Below are positions 22,397 through 34,243 of a DNA stretch of 64,000 nucleotides, in pieces (position 1 is the stretch's first letter; each line of letters opens with the position of its first letter). The notes beneath the pieces are model-generated. The model was not told the origin of the DNA. It saw only the letters and a program-made list of their open reading frames with translations, and ran no database searches. Origin of the DNA: Annona cherimola (taxonomy: Eukaryota; Streptophyta; Magnoliopsida; Magnoliales; Annonaceae); NCBI GenBank assembly GCA_030490835.1, contig CM059972.1, forward strand, positions 90,319,137 through 90,383,136, read 5' to 3'. The position numbers and the translations under genes are program-made.

Positions 22397-22765
22397 GTGA
22401 GAGTAGGCCGTAAGCAATGCGTGTGGGAATGGAAAGTTTCGGCTGCTGCACCCAAAACTGCTTCGCATTTAATATTGGCAGCTATCCTGGCAAGGCATCA
22501 GTTCTCTCGACCTGCCCTCCCGCCCAATTGTCGCGCACCATTTTTGCTGCAGCTGGCCAGAAGCAGAGAACAGTGGAAGGAAGCTACAGATGCCGTGCCA
22601 AAAAATATAGGGGAAAATTTGAGAGAGAAAATCGAAGACAATGAAATTACAGCAGAAACAGTGGAACGGGAGAGAGATGCAACAGAAACAATTGCAGATT
22701 TAGCAAATTTCTCAACGGAAAAAATTCAGCAAGCTGATTTTCAAGCACAAATTCAACAGGTGTAA
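22397..22765 (+). other. Possible 5' exon or leader of the FAR1 MULE transposase
   Basis: An open stretch running to 22765 ends near a plausible splice donor (CAACAG|GTGTAAA, about 22759). An alternative frame opens with ATG at 22417 (MRVGMESFGCCTQN). Neither peptide matches a known domain. The main transposase frame lacks an ATG, so an upstream spliced exon is plausible, but this is only an inference. The following 1 kb (22770-23790) is AT-rich and intron-like. Confidence 0.3.
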
Positions 22766-23793
22766 AATCTAGGAAGGTAGTCTTTGTGTTCATTGTAGAT
22801 TTTAAAAATGTTTGTGCTTAGTCATTGTAGATTTAAAAAATGTTGGAGCATAAAAATTTAAAATTATTAAAATTATTTAAAAAATCGACCTGAAAAATTT
22901 ATTCATAATTTCATTAAGGCTATTAAAAATTATTATGTGATTTAAATCTCAGCTATTATGTGATTTATAATTATTACGTGATTTATCTATTACTGCAGTG
23001 TCTTTTTATGACTAATGTATAACTGAGAATCACAAACAAGTTGATCCAGAACTTTACACATTGCATGTATAACATGCTTATTCAATAGGACAAAAACTAA
23101 TGTCATCACAAATAAATGATTTTCAGTACCAAAATCCATACTTTGGCATGCTGATCCATGTTTTAGTATACTGATAACCAAAAATAGATGACCTAAAATT
23201 CTGCAAATTACATCTTGACATGTGCTTGTTCCATGCATATCCTATAGTTAGCATGCTGATAACTAAAAATATCGAGAAAAAGTGATTTAATAAACTTTGT
23301 ATAGAATTTGATTCCTATATGAGATGCCAATTGCACAAATGTATGTGTAGATAGAAATCCGTTATTTGGAAGTCAGTATCGAATAAGATATGGATCAAAT
23401 ATTATTTATTTATCACTAGTTTTGGAGTGCATATTAAATAATTAAATAGATTTATCAAATTAATATGACCAACAATGACATTAGCATAATAATTTTTGAA
23501 TAATATATTATTCTAATAGATATATGGACTTAGTATAGCAGGAGTAGTTTTGTAGTTTTTGTATCATTATGCAAATTATGAACATCTAGTTGTATAGTTA
23601 TCCTATCATTATACAATCTGTTATGTTCCAGAAAATGCATTTGGCATGCTACATGGAATTATTAGCATGCTAATAATATGGCATAATGAGTATGCTGAAA
23701 TCAGAATTCTGCACCATTTATTGATGTATTCTATTCCTCGCAAGTTGAATTACTTATATTGTCTATGAAATGTAGTTTGCTAGGTTTTTATTA

Positions 23794-26104
23794 AATGACA
23801 TCATCTACGGATGTGGCAAAAGTAAGTCTCCATTGCACACAGTGGAACTCACAGGAGATAGTACGTTAGTTGATGAAAGCATACAGAGCCCACCAGGTGT
23901 GATTACCTTTACTCCCAATGCGCCTGCTGAGTTAATTCCTTCTATTGGACAAGAATTTGATAGCGAAGAAGATGCATATTCTTTCTACAATTTATATGGA
24001 AGATGTTGTGGCTTTAGTATAAGAAGAAGCGATGTTAGAAGATCTAAATTAGATAAGCAAATATGCTACCGCATTTTGAAAAGCTCAAGAGAAGGACATA
24101 AAAGGAATGTAGAAATTGCTGAGAAAAAGAGAAAACAGATGGACATCACTAGATGTGGATGTCTTGCGTCACTAACGATCAAGCTCGTAAGGAACACTTC
24201 GAAATGGATGGTTATGAGTTTCAAGAAAGAGCACTCTCATAGGTTGGAGACGCCCACAAAGTCTCGTTGTCTGCAAACTCATCGGAGTGTGCCGGCTTCA
24301 CAACTCAATATAGTCGAAGATCTCTGCAGGGTTGGCATTTGAGTATCTAGATCACTGCAATTCATGACAGAAGAGGTTGGGGGTCGTGATCAGCTAGGAT
24401 TCACGGAGGTTGACCTTCGTAATGCCTTAAGATCAAGACGGATGTCAAAGTATGGTGGAAGCGCCTCAGCTTTACTAGAGTACTTCCAGAAGCAATTTAC
24501 GGCGAAGACGGATTACTTTTATGAAATTCAGGTCGACGAGCACCATCGGTTGATGTCATGTTTTTGGGTAGATGGGGAATCCAAAAAGGATTATCAAGTT
24601 TTCAATGATGTTATTTGTTTCGACACAACTTATCGAACAAATAAATATGACATGCCTTTTGGCCCATTTGTTGGAGTTAATCACCATAAGCAGTCAGTTT
24701 TACTTGGTGGAGGCCTTTTATTTGGTAAGAGTGAGTAGGACTTCACATGGTTATTTAGAATATGACTTCATGCTATGAGTGGTGTACCACTCAAAGCCAT
24801 TGTCACAGATCAAGATCCAACAATTGCAAAGGCCATATCCATAGCCTTTCCAACCACAAAGCATATTTTTTGTTCGTGGCATATACATAAGAAATTTCCC
24901 GAGAAATTGCAATTTGCCAATGAAAAATATCCTGAATTTAAAGATAGGTTATACAAGTTGATTCACAATGCTGAGGATACAGACGTCTTTGAATCTGGTT
25001 GGTCAAAATTAATGGATGATTATGATTTGAGTGACCATGCATGGCTCCAACAAATGTACAGTGTGAGGGATAAGTGGATTCCAGCTTATACAAGAAGTAT
25101 TTTCTTGGCAGGGATGAGCACTACGCAACGGTCTGAAAGCATGAATGCCTTTTTCAACCATTTTGTTGGACCAACCACTCAATTACTTGAGTTCGTGGAG
25201 GCATATGAACGTGCAGTTAAAAAGAGGAGAGAAGATAGAAGGATGCTGATTGTAAAAGTACGTATGGTACTCCTGTTTTGAGAACTAAATTTGTTATTGA
25301 GGATCAAATGACCAAATTATATACTAGAGAGATATTTTTAGAATTTCAAGCAGAAGTAGAGGAGTCAAATTATTATAAGCCTAAGTCAGAGGTCATGGAT
25401 GGGAGTCGTGTGATCTACGAAGTACACAAGTATAAAGACCCCACCTATAAGAGAACAGTTACCTGGTGTGAAGATAGGCAATTTGAAACATGTTTATGTC
25501 GACTGTTTGACTGGCATGGGATTGTTTGTCGGCATATATTATCCAATTCCAGTGGCGTGACATCATCACCATGCCCGTTAGTCATTTACTTCATCGTTGG
25601 TCACAACGTCCAAAAGAGAATGTTGAAGCTCCACTATTTACAGAGAAATGTGATGCTACAAATTCACCAATGGTGTGTCGGCATTTGACACTTCCAAAGT
25701 TAAATTTCATCTTAGAGGAAATGACTTCGAGTTGGGCTACTTTTCAGATAGGAACTACATCTTTAGACACTCTTATATCAACTTTGCGAGAATATATACA
25801 GTCACAAAAGTTAGCTGAATGTTTGAATGAGCATCAACAGAACCTGAATGGTGGAAGCAAAGGTGCGAATTTTGAAGATAGCAGCCATGTAGATGAGGAT
25901 GACGGGGATGATAACATCACGGGAGAAATTCAACCTTCAATTAGCGACAACGTACAGCCTGTCCCAACTCCTACAATTGACTACCCAAATATTGTGCAGC
26001 GAAAAGGACGGTCAAGCAACTATAGAGTGCACTGGCTGATTGTGCCGCGGATGCAAGAAGTTCGTTGTTGGACACAACAGATGAAATTATCTAGAATTAC
26101 ATAA
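23794..26104 (+). pseudogene. FAR1/FHY3-like MULE transposase (disabled)
   Basis: Transposase of the surrounding MULE; it would bind the TIRs and cut and rejoin element DNA in the nucleus. Domains in order: FAR1-type DNA-binding domain (about 23935-24260; SIGQEFDSEEDAYSFYNLYG, ending KKEHSHRL); MULE catalytic domain (about 24600-25160) with the first Asp in ICFDTTYRTNKY, the second in VTDQDPT, the CSWHIHKKF zinc-like pair and the acidic residue in QRSESMNAFF; SWIM zinc finger CLC-x9-CRH (about 25490-25535). Damage: in-frame TGA at 24340-24342, TAG at 24736-24738, TGA at 24763-24765, a frameshift near 25240 and another near 25545. No in-frame ATG precedes the FAR1 domain; the frame opens at 23776 and begins with a TTG at 23833. 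The C-terminal tail is acidic (VDEDDGDDNITGE). Host FAR1 genes share this architecture, but the flanking TIRs show this one is the element's own. Confidence 0.92.
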
Positions 26105-26656
26105 GAAGAATTGAGGGCAACATGGTATGATGATATCATATTTGATTTAACCAATCAAAACCTAATACACTTATACAATCTTCATAATTTATATATCTTT
26201 CATTCTCTTAAACTAATTCTTCTACTTTCTGCAGATTAGTGCATGCATGACTTTTAGGCTAGTGTGGGCTCCACCAATGCTTTTGTGCGTTTGGTACTAT
26301 CGCTCTTATACACTGTCATTGGTTGTGTGTGTAAAGTTGTCAACGAACTATATATGCATTTTGATTATTTTATTGGCAATGCAGGATGGTAGTGAAGCAT
26401 GTGGGTGTATGCATGGATAGATAAGCAACAACACGACCTACGTTCGAGTTTCATTTATAGAAATTATGACAAATTGTAATTTCAATGAACATTTTCAGAT
26501 TGAAGTGGATTTTTGGTATGGAAAGGAAAGGAGTTGTATTCATTTGTATTTACATATATACAATGACTCAAATGGAAATATATTTTTTGTATGGAAAGGA
26601 AAGGAGTTGTAAGAATGTTGTATTCACATGTATACAATGAAAGAAAAAGAAGTGTT

Positions 26657-26703
26657 TTGATTCACAATATTGAGGATACAGACGTCTTTGAATCTGATTG
26701 GCC
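26657..26703 (+). repeat. Duplicated scrap of the transposase coding region
   Basis: About 47 bp matching the transposase exon at 24958-25004 (ACAGACGTCTTTGAATCTG core), with about 43 of 47 bases identical. It sits directly at the start of the 167-bp tandem repeat. Confidence 0.85.
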
Positions 26704-27330
26704 AGTCAGCGTGCTGACTCTCACTTTAACAGGACATGGCACGCTCATTGGCCAATCAGCGTGCTGACTCTCAGCTCAACATGACTTGCACATTCCATTC
26801 CATTTCAGAATATCCACCAGTGCATATTGTATCCTTGATTGTGCATACAAACAAACAGATGACCTGCACCTTCAATTTTCACAGGCAACAACTTAATAGG
26901 ACATGACATGCTCATTGGCCAGCCAGCGTGCTGACTCTCAGCTCAACATGACCTACACATTCCATTCCATTTCAGAATATCCACCTGTGCATATTGTATC
27001 CTTGATTGTGCATACAAACAAACAGATGACCTGCACCTTCAATTTTCACAGGCAACAACTTAATAGAACATGGCACGCCCATTGGCCAGTCAGCGAGCTG
27101 ACTCTCAGCTCAACATGACCTGCACATTCCGTTCCATTTCAGAATATCCACCTGTGCATATTGTATCCTTGATTGTGCATACAAACAAACAGATGACCTG
27201 CACCTTCAATTTTTACAGGCAACACCCTAACAGGACATGACACGCTCATTGGCCATTCAGCGTGCTAACTCTTAGCTCAACATGACCTGCACATTTCATT
27301 CCATTTCAGATGACCTGTACAATCCATTTC
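26693..27330 (+). repeat. 167-bp tandem repeat inside the FAR1 MULE
   Basis: The word CTCATTGGCC (or CCCATTGGCC) recurs at 26744, 26911, 27078 and 27245, exactly 167 bp apart. Each unit also contains GCGTGCTGACTCTCAGCTCA and ATATTGTATCCTTGATTGTG. There are nearly four copies, the last incomplete. The open frame at 26903-27118 runs through the repeat and is not a gene. Confidence 0.92.
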
Positions 27331-28830
27331 ACACACTCACTTGAGAAACATTTCTATACCACGCTTAACAGAAAATATTCACAAACACATAACCTGTTGT
27401 CATATCAATTAACACCGTATAAAGCATATAGCATGCTTATGCAACACCTCACATCAAAGTAAGCATATAGTCTTCTCTGGCCTGGCATTACTTCGTGTAT
27501 TCACCATGCTGTACTGATTTCACAATTGTCCTGCAAAGTGTGAGACAAATTTCATTGAGGATCATCAACCACTTATGATGCATTATATATTATTTCATTC
27601 ATTTTGAAAGCAACAATGGGATGAACAGGCTGATAAGATAGTAAGTATGCTCATATACACTTCTACACCGACAAAACCGTGCTAAGTAGACAAAAATCCC
27701 ACTGAGTACACGAATAGCTTGCTCTATAGCCCAACAGCGCGTTGAGTACACCAACAGTGCGCTGAGTGCACACACAGCATGCTGAGTGCTCAGCATCCAA
27801 CAACATGCTGAGTGCACCAACAACATGCTGGTCTGATATTCTATTCCAATAATGGGACAAATGCCAACCAAATATATATAAATCATTGCTTCATAATAAA
27901 ATAAGTTGAGTCCTACCGTTGAAGGCAATCAGAAGATGTAGCTTAAAACAATGTACATAATCAACTTAAAACGATGTAGGTAATCTCCTTAGTTTTAAAT
28001 ATTTTGTCCACAACTTTTGAATTAATGATAATTTTTCCTAGTGCATACAATATAGAGACAATAGCAACCAAAGAAATTGATGGCAACTATGAATTGGTCG
28101 TTGAATATTAGAAAAATTGAAAGAGACTACGAATCCAACATCAATAACAACCAAAGCAACTCAATGGTTAAATACTCTAACATTTGTCAAGCAACATTCC
28201 ATGTTTAATGAACATGTAGCAAACTTATAGTAACAAGTACAAAAGTTATCAAGTCGTTGAACTCCTTTGTCATCTAATACAATATGTTCATTCATCATAT
28301 AACATGCTGTCACTTACAAATTAGTGTGCTATACTGGACTTAGAATAATATGCTATAAATATTACGGATTCATTGAAGTAGCCATTAGCCCCTCATTAAA
28401 TGTTAAATATTCCTTAACCTTAATATAATATAGAGATAGGGTCATGCGTTAGAAAGGTTTCATATATAGGTGAACCCTACGGAAGGCTGTTATTTCCACA
28501 AATTTCATTGAAAGGTTTTAAACAGAAGGTTTTAAGATGGATTCAAGCAGTGATTTCATATCTATTTAATTCAATTTTTTCCTGCAAAATATTAGAGCAT
28601 AGCTAATATTGAGACAGCAGAATCTATGCAAGTATGGAGACAGCAAAATTACGTGGCAAAGATGGGCCTCTAAATATAACTTATAAAATCATTTTAATAA
28701 AAATACAATTAATGAACAATATGCGGGCAACAATTAGTGGATACACAATAATACAATGCGGGCAACAATTAGTGGACAAAAGCACAAATTATTTTTATAT
28801 TTAAGTTTGTGTAAAAGGAAGATAACTGGC
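27331..28830. other. 3' non-coding part of the FAR1 MULE, no gene
   Basis: AT-rich DNA after the tandem repeat. Near 27710-27835 short words (AGCGCGTTGAGTACACCAAC and AACATGCTGAGTGCACC) repeat in a degenerate way. The minus-strand frame at 27599-27928 results from this repetition. Nothing else recognised. Confidence 0.5.
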
Positions 28831-29401
28831 GACGTTGTCTTCCTCTTTTCTCCTAGCGACGCTGTCTTGCTGATGGCAGCCTCTTCCTTCCTCGTCAAGG
28901 CCGGCACTGGCAGCCTCTAGTGCACCGGCAATCCTCTATTTTCCGTCGCCTGTCTTTGTTTTGGCTCACCGGTCATCTCTTTTCGTCCTGCGGGTCGGCT
29001 CTGGCAGTGTCGACGCTGGCAATGGTGCCCCGGCAGCACTCAACACTGTCTCCCTCTCAGTTCTGCGACCGCCTTCTCTTCCCCATGATCTCCCTCTCGC
29101 GCTGCGTTCCTGCTCTTCCCCGCGCTCTCCCTCTCTCTTCCACCCGCTCTCTCTTACTTCCTAGCTGCCAGCCTCCTCTTCCCTGCGCTCTTCCTCTCTC
29201 TTTTTCCAGCTGCCAGCCTCCTCTTCCCCTCTCTTCCTCTCTTCCCGCTTCCCAACACTCTCCCCCTCTCTTCCCCACGCGCCACCTTCTCTCTTCCCTA
29301 TGTTTCCACGACGGGATAGGAGTCAGCACGAAAATCGGCATGCCAGCTCCCCACGCTAACCTACACGCAGCAGCTGCGGGCTAAACACAGCCTTCACGCA
29401 C
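28830..29401. other. GC-rich pyrimidine-biased block beside the right TIR
   Basis: A sharp change to GC-rich DNA with long CTCTTCC runs on the plus strand. A GCTGCCAGCCTCCTCTTCCC word is repeated at about 29164 and 29208. Open on both strands (plus 28920-29384, minus 29341-29057), but the peptides are low complexity (RGGWQLEKERGRAQGRGGW) and match nothing I know. It could be captured host DNA such as a promoter or 5' UTR, or a regulatory part of the element. Confidence 0.5.
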
Positions 29402-29503
29402 GGCCGAACGAGCGGCCAGGATCTCACGCGCCGGAATGGACGGCGCGATGGCGCACCTACACGGGGAATTCGGGTGCAGCGTTGCTGCACCTGAATATAT
29501 CCC
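29402..29503 (-). repeat. Right terminal inverted repeat of the FAR1 MULE
   Basis: 102 bp, reverse complement of the left TIR, with an 8-bp-arm palindrome (GGTGCAGC...GCTGCACC) about 12 bases from the tip. Confidence 0.9.
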
Positions 29504-29511
29504 ATATATAT

Positions 29512-29665
29512 ATATTTGAACAAATGTGGCCCATGAATATAGTTGATTTGAATGAAACATAAACTTTTAACTAAAATAATAATGTTAAATATAATGAATC
29601 AATTGAACTTTTCATCAAGGATAAAAATTTTAAAAAGTTTGAAGGAGTTACATGACTCCGGAAGC
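29512..29665. mobile_element. MITE family A, right-end fragment (A7)
   Basis: ACAAATGTGGCCCATGAATA to GGAGTTACATGACTCCGG matches the right third of the family A copies. The FAR1 MULE inserted just to its left. Confidence 0.6.
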
Positions 29666-30726
29666 CATTTATTTATGAGAGAGTAAGGGTAATGATTCAA
29701 CACATGGCATGGAATGATTCAACACATGGCATGGAAACACCGAGGTATTTGAGGCCTTTTTTTCATTTTTTTCATTTGAACCCGCATGTATTTAGTCCAT
29801 ATATTAAAATTTACTGTTTTAAAATTTTTATGTAATTATAATTTCAAAATAATAATTTTCACAATCATTTAACATTAGATGAGTTGAAACTTTTGAAATT
29901 AAGAATTTATATATACTAAAATCAAAAGGTAAATTTATATATAAAGATTACATATGGGCCACTTAAAAACGAAAAGAAAAATGAAAAAAGAAAATAATAA
30001 AACGCCTATATATATTTACTCATTATCCGTAAATACATATCTAGCAATAAATTAAGTTTTTGATACATGTGATTTTTTGAATCTTAAATAAATACATATT
30101 TATAAACATGATAGATGGATTGGACTTTAGAAACATATTTTTCAAGAAAGAAAGGTTCCGTTTGGTAGTGAAAATGATTTTTACTCTTTTTTTAAAAGAA
30201 TGGCTAAGAAATAATGATATTAGCACTGTTCTGGTGATGCAGCCAAGAATGGCATTTAATTTTAAAAAGATATAATACTGTCAATTAATAAGTTTATCAA
30301 AATATATGTCAGATCAAGGAGAAGGAAATATCCTTTTCATTTCTAAATTATTGTGTCCGATCATGATCAATACCGTCCAAACATCCATCCTTTTCTATTT
30401 TTGTTTTCTTCCTCCTCATCAGCCCTAATCCGGACTAAAAATAGATCATGATCCCCGGGGCCCACTGGGATTTTCCAAAGCCAAGGTTCGAAAGGAGTGA
30501 ACATCCCAGAATACCTGGGGATGCGAATTTCATGAGCATTGATCTTTTTTAGACGGGTTTGAAATCCTCAAAACTATATATTTTTTGTTTTTTCAAAATA
30601 TTTTTCATAAACATGTTAATTTAGTTATATTTAAAATATTTTGAATTTTTAAATACCCTTTTAAATACAGAAGTATTTAAGTCATAGATTAAATATAACT
30701 AATTTTTTAAACATGTTAATTTTGGT
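29666..30726. other. AT-rich intergenic DNA with a short tandem duplication
   Basis: At 29692-29735 the word ATGATTCAACACATGGCATG occurs twice in tandem. A more mixed stretch with CCCCGGGGCCCACTGGGATT lies near 30450. No gene recognised. Confidence 0.5.
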
Positions 30727-31895
30727 GTATTTAGATTGTGTTTGGGTAATGATAAAACTTTTGGATAAAAAGTTTTAGGACATATTTGTTTATTCTCAAA
30801 ATTTTTGAAACTAAGGGTACGTTTGGGAAGTAATAAAATTTTTGGATAAAAAGTTTTTTATGTAAAAGTTTTGAATTGGAAAAAAACAATATGATAAGGT
30901 ATGAATAATGATTAAGAGTAAAGATAATAAAGTTAAAATATATAGTTTAGTTTGTAAGAGAATGTTTCAATGCACCAAGGTGCAAAATCTCATTTTTTAT
31001 ATTTGTTTTGAATTTTTTTTATAAGATTGTTAATATAGTTGTATTTAATCTATAAGACAAAATTTACCGTTTTTCATGCTTCTGTGAGGATTAAATATGG
31101 TTTATTTGGATGTGTTTATTTTTAAAATTAAGGGCACTTTAGCCATTTTTAAGTGCCTAAAATACCTCATTTTAAAAAATAAAAAATATATTTATATATC
31201 TCCAAAAATTATAAAACTTAATACATAAGTTAAATATAATTATATTAACAATCTTGTAAACAATTTATCAAAAAATAAAAAAATGAGGGTTTGCACCCTA
31301 GTGCATTGAAACATTCACCTGGTTTGCATGAGTAGTTATATAGAAATGATTGAAAATAAGGTAGATGTATAGGAAGACAAAGAAATAATAAAAAAATATG
31401 AGAGTTATGAAGGGTAAAAAGTTCTAAGTTGAAAAGTTTTGATGGAACAAGTTTTTGATTTTACCAAATATGCCTCAAAACTTTTTGCTCTCCACAAATG
31501 TCTTATTTTTTAATCAACTTTCACATTTTTCTATACAATTATCCCACATTTCAATCATTTCTACACTATTATTCCTGCAATTAAAATATATATTTTAACT
31601 TTATTTTTTTCTAATTATTATTCCTATCATATCACATTATTTTCTCCCAATTTAAAAACTTTTATAAGATAGAAAATAGTGTAATGTGATAGAGGCAACG
31701 ACAAAGAGTAAAAAGAACAAGATTAAAATAGATACGCTAATTATACGAGTAGTTGTGTATAAATAACTGAAAAGCAGGATAGTTGTACAAGAACATGTGA
31801 ATAAAAAATTAAACCTAATATAATTATAGAAAATGAAAAGTTTTAAATTAAAAAATTTTAGTTGAAAAGCTTTCGCCATAAACAAACGCATCTTA
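30727..31895. mobile_element. Nested cluster of Tourist-like MITEs
   Basis: At least three copies or part-copies of a family with tips like GGGTACGTTTGG and words AATAAAACTTTTGGATAAAA and GTAGTTGTATAGAAAT. One copy starts about 30815 (GGGTACGTTTGGGAAG) and ends about 31474 (CCAAATATGCCTC) around an inserted element. Reversed copies follow to 31895 (AACAAACGCATCTTA). The cleanest relative is at 33953-34243. Confidence 0.6.
30955..31321. mobile_element. Long-TIR MITE nested in a Tourist-like MITE
   Basis: The left GAATGTTTCAATGCACCAAG and the right end, reversed (GAATGTTTCAATGCACTAGG), give inverted repeats of about 50 bp. A probable 5-bp duplication GTTTG lies at 30950-30954 and 31322-31326; removing the insert restores a MITE sequence colinear with 34070-34110. 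The tip has a small hairpin (GCACCAAGGTGC). Confidence 0.7.
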
Positions 31896-32700
31896 ATCTA
31901 TAATCCAAGCTTTTATGAATTTTCGATATGCCTACCCGCTGATGGGCCCTCAATGTAAGCGAAAGGTCTAGGTATAAATATTGTGCAGAAATAATAGCTG
32001 CATTAGCCCGCTGTTAGCGCATACGTCCGCAAGGTTGCGTAATCCAAGGTTGGTGATACAATCGAAATAAAAAGCTCGGCATATGTGGCTAAAACTAAAA
32101 GATGAGCTACTCCAATGATTTGGGCACGAGTAGGCCACGGCACCCCGATTAACCTCGTTGGACGCATATACAAACACACATTTACAAGCCTACTTGCATC
32201 TCTGTCTGGGCCCCACCAGACACACGTGTCTGAGAAATCAAATCCAAAATAATCTGCCACAGTATCTTTCTATCACTTTCCTAAAAATTATAATTTCCCT
32301 GAAATTCTGATAAGACCACCATTTATTGTTAGACAGAAGATATCTATGTAGAGATTCATTTTGATGCAATTATTTGTTATGAGACAAAGAACTCATAATT
32401 CAACCACACGTGCTTCCTTCCTTTGTGCGGCGTAATGGCATTCACATCACACTGAATGCTCTGCCAACTGGGTCTGGATGTGCCTTATACAGAGTCTCAA
32501 GTGAAATTCAATGGAGTGCAAATGTTTAGGGTTGGGTTCGGATCGGCATGTTAACTATCCCCAAAATTAATATTTTAAAGTTATCCTAAAGTGTTATTTA
32601 GAATACAAATTGGACTATGATACTTGAGAAAAAAAATTTACAAATCAAACACTGCTAATTCAAAAATCACGATAACAAATATTAATCTTTTTTTTTTTCC
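31896..32700. other. Low-copy stretch of mixed base composition, no recognised gene
   Basis: Not matched elsewhere in the window and less AT-rich (31920-32260). Contains a TATA-like GGTATAAATATTG at about 31970 and a G-box-like ACACACGTGTC near 32220. Minus-strand frames of 69-85 residues match no family I know. It could be a promoter or a gene relic. Confidence 0.35.
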
Positions 32701-32706
32701 TATTAA

Positions 32707-33058
32707 AGGTAACTTGCAAATATACCTCCTTAGTTTGATCAAAATTGTAAATACATCTACATAATTTTAAAAATTGCAAATAACCACACATAATTTAACC
32801 ATAATTGCAAATAGCCACGAATAGTTTAACGATAATTGCAAATGACATCCATGCCCATGGGGTTATTTACAAAAAAATAAATATATCACTTAATTTCTGA
32901 AATTGCAAATACACCTACATAGTTTGCATATGTTTGTAAATACACTCATGCCATGACGGTTTTATAATGCCATGAAGGTTATTTGCAACTATTATCAAAC
33001 ATGTGGATATACTTGCAATTTTGATCAAACTAATTGGGTATATTTGTAAATTATCCTA
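32707..33058. mobile_element. MITE with GGTAACTTGCAAATATACC tips
   Basis: Left GGTAACTTGCAAATATACCT followed by TTAGTTTGATCAAAATTG; the right end reversed gives GGATAATTTACAAATATACC followed by TTAGTTTGATCAAAATTG. TIRs of about 45 bp. The interior repeats TTGCAAAT words with a symmetric layout. No duplication identified. Confidence 0.65.
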
Positions 33059-33384
33059 ATATTAATTATAAATAATATCTTCACTAATATTTATATAACC
33101 TAAAATGTTATACGCATATATTTTATCTAGGATAGTCTAAAAAGATTTCTTATGTTATCCGTAATACATGTTATTACTTATTTAATATCATACTTGTTTT
33201 TTATTTGTTTGATTTTCACTTCGAATATTCTAAATCATACTTTGATTAATACATTCATAAAATTTTTAAAACAAGGCCAACTCCTAAATGTTTTGGATGG
33301 TTGGCAGCGGTGGAAACGAGTCCACAGTGAAGTCATTCCCCGCTGGGCTCTTCCCATACATTCACGGATAATTTGTAATTCCCA

Positions 33385-33613
33385 CATATAATGTACTCAT
33401 CATAATTATAAATTTATTTGTATAATTTTAAAGATTATAAAAAATTCCCATATAATTTGACCATAATTGAAAATATACTCACGTTAGTGCAATAGCGACG
33501 TAAGTATATTTATAATATGATCAAATTATGTAGGAGCTATTTGTAATTTCTAAAATTATTTGGGATATTGACAATTATGATCAAAATATATAGGTATATT
33601 TGCAAATTACCCT
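33385..33613. mobile_element. Partial second copy of the same MITE family
   Basis: Right end GGTATATTTGCAAATTACCC and internal AATTATGATCAAAATATATA and CCATAATTGAAAATATACTC words match 32707-33058. The left end is unclear. Confidence 0.5.
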
Positions 33614-33952
33614 AAATTCATCAAACCAGAAAGTGAGTTAGTTAGGATGAAAGAAACCAATTTCAATTTTTTTTTGTGAAATTTACACTTTTTATAATAA
33701 TAAGTCCGAAATCCACATCCCAAGTTCTGCAAAAAAAACTTAAGACAAAAGCTCATAAGCATTTTCATTCAATTTAATAAAGATTCCTTTTTCTCACAAA
33801 GTTGTTCAAAATTTTTTTTTGATGAACTATCCCACCAAGTAAAATTAATTATTATACCTCCTGACGCAAAACCTATAATATGTGGGCAAGTCGATTACCA
33901 TGTCGTAGCATGTGTGAAATGCAAGCTTTCTTGCTGTTTAATTGGTGTCTTA

Positions 33953-34243
33953 GGGTGTGTTTGAGAAGTAATAAAACTTTTGGATAAAAAAATTTGATAT
34001 AAAAGTTTTTGAATTCAAAGAAAATAATCTGATATGATAGAAGTAATAATGAGTAGTAAAAGGAATAAAGTTAAAATAGATAGGTTAGTTATGTGGGTAG
34101 TTGTATAGAAATTATTGAAAAATAGGGTAGTTGTATAAAAAATGTGAATAAATAATTAAAAAATAGAGTAGTTATGGAGAATGAAAAGTTTTAGACTGAA
34201 AAGTTGTAACTTCACAATTTTTTAAAGATTGCTAAACACACTC
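33953..34243. mobile_element. Tourist-like MITE (PIF/Harbinger type), 291 bp
   Basis: Starts GGGTGTGTTTGAGAAG and ends CTAAACACACTC, with a TTA duplication on both sides (33950-33952, 34244-34246). The TTA target and GGGTGTGTTTG tip are typical of Tourist MITEs. Confidence 0.8.

Larger units (their letters stand above)
22269..29503 (+). mobile_element. FAR1-type Mutator-like element (7.2 kb)
   Basis: A 7,235-bp element with 102-bp terminal inverted repeats (22269-22370 and 29402-29503) that differ at only a few bases, flanked by a 9-bp AT duplication. The tips begin GGGATATATTCAGGTGC and contain a short palindrome (GGTGCAGC...GCTGCACC at the right end). Inside are a probable 5' exon or leader, the transposase gene (23794-26104), a duplicated transposase scrap (26657-26703), a 167-bp tandem repeat, and a GC-rich block next to the right end. 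It landed in MITE family A DNA, whose right half continues at 29512. The TIRs are well kept, so it may still be mobilised in trans although its own gene is broken. Confidence 0.9.

Noticed and set aside
23794..26104. Host FAR1/FHY3 transcription factor gene
   Set aside because: The domain order fits, but 102-bp TIRs and a 9-bp duplication enclose it and the frame is broken five times.
27599..27928. Minus-strand 109-residue gene
   Set aside because: Cys/Leu-rich peptide that arises from short degenerate repeats in a transposon tail.
28920..29384. 154-residue gene in the GC-rich block
   Set aside because: Low-complexity Ser/Pro/Leu peptide open on both strands; no domain, no ATG start.
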